This document shows positions 58,101 through 64,000 of a stretch of 64,000 nucleotides of DNA, in pieces (position 1 is the stretch's first letter; the number at the start of each line of letters is the position of its first letter). The notes under the pieces were generated by a model. The model was not told the DNA's origin. It ran no database searches and saw only the letters and a program-made list of their open reading frames with translations. The position numbers and the translations under genes were made by a program. This stretch comes from Saccharum officinarum. Its lineage: Eukaryota > Streptophyta > Magnoliopsida > Poales > Poaceae. The stretch is from the NCBI GenBank assembly GCA_020631735.1, contig CM036160.1, positions 7,114,407-7,178,406 of the forward strand, written 5' to 3'.

Positions 58101-58552
58101 CCAGCCATAAAGCCTATCATAATCCTTGAGAGTCGGGGAAATAAAATCCCCAGTCGGGTAAGTCTTGCGAGTACATTGTGTACTCAGGGTTATTTTACCC
58201 TTGTTGCAGGTGCACCTTGAGCAGGTAGGCCTTGTGTGGAGAATTCTTCTGGTGGGCACAGACGGATTCTCATCTCGCTGCGTAGACGTTATTTAATTTC
58301 CGCTGTTAGTTTATTGCACTCTGAACCTCTAGTATTGTAATAACTGTTTCAAGACTCTGTGTTGTATTAAATGGACTAAGTATTGTAAGTTTGTACTCAT
58401 TATTAGATCCCGGGTGAAAAATGTGGAGCGTTCGAGTTCTCCCGTCGGGTGTGCTCGACGGAATCATCTGGTGTAGCTCACTTTCAGGGCTCTTAGCGCC
58501 TAGTGGAAGGCAAGCGCCCTGAAAGCATGCTAAACTGGGCGATTCTGCCACA
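55129..58552 (+). repeat. 5' LTR of the Tekay-type element, 3.4 kb
   Basis: Starts TGTAACACCCTCGG and ends TGCCACA two bases before the primer site. It holds a GC-rich part (55680-56550), an AT-rich part and a small acidic ORF (57059-57259). Confidence 0.85.
57059..57259 (+). CDS. Small acidic ORF inside the LTR, 66 aa
   Basis: From ATG 57059 the frame encodes a strongly acidic stretch (for example VEYVAVEEPDYDEVIEEYEE and FVPEEFQEPP) and ends at 57259. Codons in this part are G/C-ending, unlike the AT-rich DNA around it, hinting at past coding selection. The last 15 or so residues look like read-through into non-coding DNA; a donor-like AAG|GCAAG or CAG|GT site could end an exon earlier. 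No function known. It may be a captured host exon. Confidence 0.35.
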   Translation: MHVDHEGVEYVAVEEPDYDEVIEEYEEEIFVPEEFQEPPATDTSDFVPAQGKPRCITLIFANRIYI

Positions 58553-58554
58553 GG

Positions 58555-58567
58555 TGGTACTAGAGCC
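58555..58567 (+). other. Primer-binding site, Tekay-type element
   Basis: TGGTACTAGAGCC, two bases after the LTR end, a variant of the initiator-Met tRNA site. Confidence 0.8.
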
Positions 58568-59034
58568 AATAATGGGTTTACAAGCTTAATCACCTATTTC
58601 AAAGGGCTTAAAAATTTGACCAACAAAAGGTTTATAAAAAAATTAGGATGCGATAAAGCCGACGTAGTTAAGTATTAAGCCCTAGCAATATGGTTTACTA
58701 GGATAGTGGCACTGTTTTCCTAACTATCTTCTGCAGGTACACTAACTTACCTTGCGTAAGGAAACACTAGTTTCGGAAGTGAGTGTACGATGTGCCAAAG
58801 TTTAGCGAAAGGCCGCTATATTTCCGGCTTGAGTGAGCGTGTAAGGCGATGCATGCGTCCCAAAGTTAAAAACCTGGTTAATCTAAAACCCCTTCACGAT
58901 AACCATAGCTAGTAGCGGGGTAAAACAAGAATTAAAAATAATTGCTTCAACTCTTTTGAAGGCCGTATCATCGTCTCAGTCTCGTATCCTAAATCTGGAG
59001 AAGTGCCCTAATGGTTGGTTCTTATCTGTTACAG

Positions 59035-60054
59035 ATGAACCTGAGGTCCGGTCGCGGGGCAGTTGGGTCTGTTCACGGGAGCACCAGCGCTGGAGCGGGC
59101 CGTGACCCGGAGGGCCACGACCCGGTGAATGGCCGCGAGAATGTCGGGGAGAGTCACGACGCCCCACGCTTGGCTCCTCTTCCACCACCACCGCCGCCTC
59201 TAATGACTCCGGCGGAGATGATGGCTGAGTTGTTGGCTTCTCGTCGTGAGACGGCGCGTGCCCTGGAGTTGATGGCGCAGGCTGTCGGTGGCCTCGCTCG
59301 TGGGGGGCCCGGTGGCAATGGCGGGAACGGGGGCGGTGCCTACGGTCTTGAGAGGCCCTGTTCGTATCAAGACTTCTTGAAGACTAACCCGCCCATGTTC
59401 ACGCCGTCTGCAGAGCCTCTGGACGCGGAGCACTAGCTTCGTGTGCTAGAGCAGAAGTTCTTGTTGCTCGCAGTGACCGATGAGCAGAAGGTGCGCTTCG
59501 CCGCACAGCAGCTGTTGGGATCTGCCAGCGCTTGGTGGGATACCTTCAACGCCATGCAGCAGGTGGACCACCGGGTGACGTGGCAGGAGTTCACCACTGC
59601 CTTCCGGGAGTATTTCATTCCTGTGGGTGTTCTGAATAGGAAGCTCTCAGAGTTCTTGGACCTGAAGCAGGGAAGCTTGTCTGTGATGGAATATGCCAAC
59701 AAGTTCAACCATTTGGCACAGTATGCTGGCACCCATGTTGATACAGATGAGAAGAAGAGGGATCGCTTTTACCGGGGCCTCTCGTGTATTCTACAGAAGG
59801 AGCTGTACACTGGGAACTACCAGACTTTCGGCACCCTGATGAATGCAGCCATTGCTATGGAGGGTCTGCAGCGTGACACTCAGGCTGAGTGGAAGCGCAA
59901 GCGGGGGGTTTCTGGGTCCTCTGGTCACCAGCAGGCGCAGAAGATGCAGGCTGTTAAGAGGATGTCCTACCATTCTCTTGGTGGACAGCCATCGCGGTAG
60001 CCTCAGCAGACTCGTTAGGCTCCGACGACTCAGTACCGTGCACCTTCCTAGCAG
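59035..60054 (+). pseudogene. Tekay-type gag with four amber stops
   Basis: The start is probably ATG 59035 (MNLRSGRGAVGSVHG), with an in-frame ATG at 59011. The frame stays the same through to pol but holds TAG at 59434-59436, 59998-60000, 60016-60018 and 60049-60051. The part from 59437 to 59997 is the retrotransposon gag core (SASAWWDTFNAM, TWQEFTTAFREYFIP, EYANKFNHLAQYA). The proline- and glutamine-rich linker before the zinc knuckle carries the last three stops. There is no frameshift. It would form the capsid. Confidence 0.85.
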
Positions 60055-63000
60055 GTGCAACCGCCACAGGGACAGCAGTTTCCACATCGTCAGGGACAGA
60101 TGGTCAAGTCGACGGGCTGTTTCAAGTGCGGCAAGGAGGGCCACTTTGCTCGGGAGTGTCCTGAGAACCGGCCTATTCAGTCTGCTCAGCCATCTGCCAA
60201 CTCTCGGCTGATCAAGAGGACGATTATCAAGAAGAAAGCCCCAGTGAGTCGTTCGGGACAGGTGAACTATACGGAGGCTGAGGAAATATTGCAGGATCAA
60301 CCGGTGATGGCTGGTATGTTCACCATCAACTCTCACCCAGCACTTGTGTTATTTGATTCTGGAGCATCGCATTCATTTATGAGCATGGGGTATGCGGAAA
60401 GGCATAATCTACCTATTATGGCCATCCCTAAGGCCTATAGAATCAGCACTCCGGGTGCGAACATGTTTATCAACACCCGGACGGATACTGTCAGTTTAGT
60501 GCTAGCCACCCACAGTTATCGCCTTCAGTTCATGTTGCTACCTGGGCATGGCATTGATGCAATACTGGGCATGAACTGGCTGAGGGTTTACGGGGTAGTG
60601 TTGGACCTTAAGCGGAGGGTTGTTGAGTTGCGGCTTCCTGGGTCTGAGGATAGGATGTCTCTTCTCATTCCCTCGGAACTCACTTCGCTAGTTGCTGCAA
60701 ATGTGGAAGTCTCTTCTGATCTCACCTCTATTCCAGTGGTCTGTGAGTTCCCAGATGTTTTTCCTGATGATTTGCCGGGGTTACCACCGGATAGAGAGGT
60801 GGAGTTCACCATTGAGTTAGAGCCTGGCACTGCTCCTATTTCCCGACGTCCCTACCGTATGGCACCGAAGGAGTTAGCTGAAATGAAGAAGCAGTTAGAA
60901 GAGTTGCGGAACAAAGGGTTCATCCGTCCCAGTTCTTCACTTTGGGGTTGTCCTGCCATTTTTGTGAAGAAGAAGGATGGTACTCTTCGCATGTGTGTGG
61001 ATTACCGTCCCCTCAATGCGGTGACCATTAAGAACAAGTACCCTTTGCCTCGTATTGATGCCTTGTTTGATCAATTGGCTGGGGCAAAAGTGTTCTCTAA
61101 AATAGATCTTCGGTCGGGGTATCATCACATAAAGATCCGGCCACAAGATATACCTAAGACAGCTTTTTCTACTAGGTATGGGTTGTATGAGTACCTAGTG
61201 ATGTCTTTTGGTCTCACAAATGCTCCTGCATTTTTCATGTATCTCATGAATTCAGTCTTTATGCCGGAGTTGGATAAGTTTGTAGTAGTTTTCATTGATG
61301 ACATCTTGATTTATTCCAAGAGTGAAGAAGAGCATGCACGCCATCTCTGCACCGTCCTGACCCGGTTGAGAGAGCACAAGCTGTACGCTAAGTTTAGCAA
61401 GTGTGAGTTTTGGTTGGATCGAGTTCAGTTCTTGGGACATGTTCTGACCCCTGAGGGTGTGTCTGTAGATCCTAGCAAGGTTCAGGATGTGTTGAATTGG
61501 AAGTCTCCTACCTCCGTGCATCAGATCCGACAGTTTCTGGGTCTTGCCGGATACTATCGGCGTTTTATTCCAGATTTCTCTAAAATAGCCCAACCCATGA
61601 CCAAGTTACTTCAGAAGAATACCAAGTTTGTATGGAGTTCGGCTTGTGAAGAAGCTTTTCAGGCCTTGAAGGAGTTTCTTACCTCAGCTCCTGTTCTGGC
61701 TCAACCGGATATTGAGAAGCCTTTTGATGTTTTTTGTGATGCCTCCGGGACTGGGCTTGGGTGCGTGCTTATGCAAGAGGGGCGTGTGATAGCATATGCT
61801 TCGCGCCAACTGAAAAGGCACGAAGTGAATTACCCAACCCATGATTTAGAGCTAGCTGCAGTGGTGCACGCTCTAAAAATTTGGAGACACTACTTGTTGG
61901 GGAATAAAGTCCATATTTTTACGGATCATAAGAGCCTTAGATATATTTTTACTCAACCCGAGTTGAATCTGAGGCAGAGGAGATGGCTTGAGTTGATTAA
62001 AGATTACAACTTAGAGGTCCATTATCATCCGGGTAAAGCGAATGTGGTGGCTGATGCTTTGAGCCGTAAGTCACATGTGCCGGATGAAGAGTCCTTGCCT
62101 CTCTCTCACTCTGCAGTGTTAGCACAGATTGCTGTAGCCTCAGAATTACTCGAGCAAATCATTGCGGAGCAAAGGTATGATGACTTGGAGATTCCCCACA
62201 TCAAAAAGTTGATGGCTGAAAGGCGTGGTCCACACTTCAGCATTGACGAGCAGGGTGTGGTGAAATACAAGAACCGGATAGTGGTTCCAGGTAATGAGGA
62301 GCTTAGAAGGAAGATTCTGGATGAAGCTCACCAATCCAAGTTGTCTATTCACCCAGGGAGTAACAAAATGTACCATGATCTGCGTCAGTTGTATTGGTGG
62401 TCAAACATGAAGCAGGATATCACCCGGTATATTGCTGAGTGTGATGTTTGTGGAAGAGTTAAGGCAGACCATCTGCGAAGGCCGGGTTTTTTGCAGCCGT
62501 TGCCTATTCCGGTATGGAAGTGGGAAGATATTTCCATGGATTTTATTACCGGATTACCTCGCACTGCCAAGGGTCATGATTCTATTTGGGTCATTGTGGA
62601 TCGCCTCACTAAGACTGCTCATTTCCTTCCAGTGAGTACTAGGTATACGGCCTCGCAGTATGCCAAGCTATACTTTGACCGCATTGTGACCCTTCATGGA
62701 GTTCCGCTTACCATTGTTTCTGACCGTGGAGCGGTTTTCATGTCGCGTTTTTGGATACAACTCCAAGAATGCCTTGGTACTAGCCTTCTCAGAAGTTCAG
62801 CCTATCATCCCCAGACCGACGGTCAGACAGAAAGGGTGAATCAAGTGCTTGAAGATATGTTGCGAGCTTGTGTCATCTCTTTTCCTGAAAAGTGGGACGA
62901 ATGTTTGAAGTTGGCCGAGTTTTCTTATAATAACAGCTATCAAGGAGCATTCAGATGGCACCTTTTGAGGCTTTGTATGGCAAGAAATGCAGGACCCCAC

Positions 63001-63581
63001 TCAACTGGGTTGAGGTGGGAGACCGTGGATTTTTCGGGCCTGATTTTGTGCTGGAAGCAAGGGAGAAGGTTGGAATTATCCGGAGGCATTTAAAGGCAGC
63101 GCAAAACCGACAGAAAACCTATGCAGACAAGAGAAGGAGACCCTTGGAATTTGAAGTCGGGGATTATGTGTATCTCAAGGTGTCTCCCATGAAAGGTGTG
63201 CATCGTTTCGGTGTTCGTGGGAAGCTAGCTCCACGCTATGTTGGGCCCTACAAGGTGTTGGCCCGGCGTGGTCCAGTGGCCTATCGCATTCAGCTCCCTG
63301 ATATTTTGTCAGCTGTCCACGATGTCTTTCATGTGTCTCAGTTGAAAAAGTGTTTGCGGGTTCCCACTGAGGCAGTGGAAATTGAAGGACTTCCCCTTCA
63401 ACCAGACCTTTCGTATGAGGAACATCCAGTAAAAATCCTGGATGAAAAAGAAAGAGTAACCAGGAACAATGTGGTGAAATTTTACAAGGTCCAGTGGCAA
63501 CATCATTTGGAAGATGAAGCAACATGGGAACTAGAGAGCTATATTTTGAAGCACTATCCCCATCTCTTGTCTAGCTTTTGA
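60055..63581 (+). pseudogene. Tekay-type pol with chromodomain-like end, one frameshift
   Basis: The first open block, 60055-63093, starts after the gag stops. Domains in order: CCHC knuckle [15 protein letters not shown], protease [12 protein letters not shown], reverse transcriptase with [10 protein letters not shown], RNase H ([12 protein letters not shown]), integrase HHCC finger (HPGSNKMYH to CDVCGRVK) and the catalytic residues in [16 protein letters not shown] and TDGQTERVN. One base appears missing near 62943, after FSYNNSYQ. The correct reading resumes in the 62955-63581 frame ([18 protein letters not shown]) and runs to a C-terminal chromodomain-like part (FYKVQWQHHLEDEATWELE). The catalytic core is intact. 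Confidence 0.9.
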
Positions 63582-63663
63582 AGGTAACTCGTTAGGTTGA
63601 AAGTTTTCCCTATCCTCTTTTCCCACACTAGGCACGGGAAATCTCGGGTCGAGATTTTCTTTT

Positions 63664-63670
63664 AGGGGGG
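63664..63670 (+). other. Polypurine tract, Tekay-type element
   Basis: AGGGGGG followed by TAGAGC sits just before the 3' LTR at 63677, the place where plus-strand synthesis begins. Confidence 0.7.
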
Positions 63671-63676
63671 TAGAGC

Positions 63677-64000
63677 TATAACACCCTCGGTGTTACCGTG
63701 TGTAACTTTGCACTAAAACATGTCATGAGCTTTTTATTTATGTGTTTTAGCTTGCGCCTTGTTCGTAGGATCTTTTTAGTAAAGCGAATTAGCCTATGAA
63801 ATTATTAAATTGAAGGTTTCCGCGTTAACCGGGTTGTAGCGATTAAGGTTCAAAACGAAGTTTATTTAACAAAACTGTTTACAACTTGTATATAACGCTT
63901 TAACGAGTTGTGAGGTAATGTTTTCGAGGAGTGTACTGCAACCTGTGCGGGGGCGAAGTAAGTTCGTTAGCTAGCCTTCCTAATAACCTGAAACGCGAGC
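63677..64000 (+). repeat. 3' LTR of the Tekay-type element, partial
   Basis: The first 324 bases match the 5' LTR from 55129 except for G to A at the second base (TG to TA) and G instead of T at 63962 (5' copy 55414). The remainder lies beyond the window. Confidence 0.92.

Larger units (their letters stand above)
55129..64000 (+). mobile_element. Tekay/Del-type Ty3-gypsy chromovirus, 3' LTR runs off the window
   Basis: It comprises a 5' LTR (55129-58552), primer site (58555-58567), gag-pol (59035-63581), polypurine tract (63664-63670) and partial 3' LTR (63677-64000). Integrase lies downstream of RNase H, the gypsy order, and a chromodomain-like C-terminus places it among chromoviruses. The long LTR starting TGTAACACCC fits the Tekay/Del clade. 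It is inserted in copia copy B gag. In the visible 324 bases the two LTRs differ at two positions, so it is a young insertion. Confidence 0.9.

Overview
This is a plant nuclear window, almost certainly from a grass. The main evidence is spliced genes with GT-AG introns, GC-rich first exons beside AT-rich intergenic DNA, Stowaway, hAT-like and 'GGCC(T)TGTTTAG' MITEs, and large nested LTR retrotransposons with initiator-Met-tRNA primer sites. The MITE and SIRE LTR types suggest Andropogoneae (the sorghum, sugarcane and Miscanthus group), but that placement is inference. A run of 100 Ns shows it comes from a scaffolded assembly.

Positions 1-9,700 form a genic island. It holds most of a minus-strand PLAA/Ufd3-type ubiquitin-binding WD40 gene (15 phased exons; the 3' end lies off the window) and a small minus-strand intronless gene for an uncharacterised plant 'RSLTGCAGH' protein. 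PLAA introns and promoter carry short retrotransposed tails with target-site duplications; one sits two bases inside a splice donor.

Positions 9,700-16,016 are intergenic DNA dense in MITEs, a CACTA-like end with a tRNA-type SINE inside it, and a cluster of CATGCA motifs. The assembly gap is at 16,017-16,116.

Positions 16,117-31,156 are nested minus-strand retroelements. A decayed SIRE/Maximus-type Ty1-copia element with gag, pol and a downstream env-position ORF sits inside a second Ty1-copia element (copy A).

Positions 31,157-35,420 hold an intact single-exon gene for a PHLOEM PROTEIN 2-LIKE A10 type protein with a G-box just upstream, plus unassigned exon-like fragments downstream of it.

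Positions 35,740-51,600 have no gene I can defend. They hold AT-rich degenerate repeats, several local tandem duplications, a Helitron helicase C-terminal remnant and more MITEs.

Positions 51,630-64,000 are a second nest, on the plus strand: a gypsy-type LTR fragment, into it Ty1-copia copy B (same family as copy A), and into that a young Tekay/Del-type Ty3-gypsy chromovirus whose 3' LTR runs off the window. Its LTRs are nearly identical where comparable, yet its gag carries four amber stops that all fit methyl-C deamination in CHG context. I did not find a clearly novel biological system. The most unusual signals are this CHG pattern, donor-adjacent duplications in PLAA, periodic palindromes in the copia leader and the layout of the SIRE env-position unit.
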